DNA from: Protonemura montana
Taxonomy: Eukaryota > Arthropoda > Insecta > Plecoptera > Nemouridae
Length of the DNA: 64,000 nt
Reading direction: 5' to 3'
NCBI GenBank assembly: GCA_947568835.1
Contig: OX387602.1
Coordinates: 13,257,021 to 13,321,020, forward strand
A program made the position numbers and the translations under genes. Shown here one piece after another: positions 63,558 to 64,000 of this stretch. The notes beneath the pieces are model-generated. The model saw only the letters and a program-made list of their open reading frames with translations. It had not been told where the DNA came from and did not search any database. Every line of letters begins with the position of its first letter. Positions within the stretch are counted from its first letter, which is position 1.

Positions 63558-64000
63558 GTAAGCCATTTCGACTCGTTTTTGACAACGTCAAATTTCATTC
63601 GCTGTGTATTACCAGAAGAACAAATTACTTATCTTGCAGGAATCAGCAAACATTGGAAGAAGATTAGCTTTTTTTAAGTATTTCACAAGGATTTGTTCAT
63701 TACAATTCCTTGCCTGTCAGCATTTGTTAGCAGATCATTTCTTTGTTGATTTGACATTCAAACAAATTATACACGTCATACTTTTTGCATGAACCGTAAA
63801 ATCGATGTTCATTTAGAGTATTAGCTTGTTAATCTGGCGATCAAACGAGTTATATTGTTTGGTTAGGTATACTATGTTTTAGGTGTAAACTACTTACTGG
63901 CAATTGAACCAGTTTTCTTGCTGGTCTTTGATAACAGGGAATGCTTTCTTAGGATTTGCTTGTTTTACTGACCTTCAAACAATTATATTTGTAGAGCTCT
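63558..64000 (+). other. KSR intron at the right edge
   Basis: Begins with donor GTAAGC directly after RQNS. No further exon is seen before the end. The next exon should encode the approach to the pseudokinase domain. Confidence 0.6.

Overview
The window is animal nuclear DNA: AT-rich, densely spliced (GT..AG introns of about 100 bp to 3 kb), and packed with single-copy genes shared across Metazoa. I read ten protein-coding genes. Nearly all exon joins were placed from reading frame, splice consensus and remembered family conservation. Three things suggest an invertebrate rather than a vertebrate: short introns, close gene spacing, and a ZDHHC5/8 tail that looks more invertebrate-like. I cannot name the phylum.

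Layout from left to right. The last coding exon of paxillin (+) is at the left edge. XBP1 (-) is next, followed by an RNF34/RFFL-type E3 ubiquitin ligase (+). Then come a C11orf54/PTD012-type ester hydrolase (-), DEPDC5/Iml1 (+, 26 exons, 1,603 codons), argininosuccinate lyase (-), a ZDHHC5/8 palmitoyltransferase (+), a TERB1-like meiotic telomere protein (-), TRMT2A (+) and the 5' two-thirds of KSR (+), which runs off the right edge. Strand mostly alternates, giving four head-to-head pairs with candidate shared promoters: XBP1/RNF34, C11orf54/DEPDC5, ASL/ZDHHC and TERB1/TRMT2A. There are also several tail-to-tail pairs.

The most striking locus is XBP1, which carries the full known unfolded-protein-response circuit in its sequence. 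It has a 26-nt frame-shifting element with CNG|CNG cut sites for IRE1. A hydrophobic stretch exists only in the unspliced frame. The unspliced C-terminus closely resembles the mammalian XBP1u translational-arrest peptide, at the same distance from the stop. The spliced frame ends in the conserved XBP1s tail. A perfect ER-stress element (CCAAT-N9-CCACG) lies upstream.

Mobile and repeat content: a 2.2-kb piggyBac element with TTAA target duplication lies in an intron of the C11orf54 gene; its three-exon transposase has lost the catalytic core but stays in frame. A 656-bp TTAA-flanked MITE lies in a DEPDC5 intron. There are also two long foldbacks, a tRNA-like sequence with a 19-bp internal duplication, and a three-copy dispersed repeat. 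I found no CRISPR array, operon, rRNA or intact tRNA gene.
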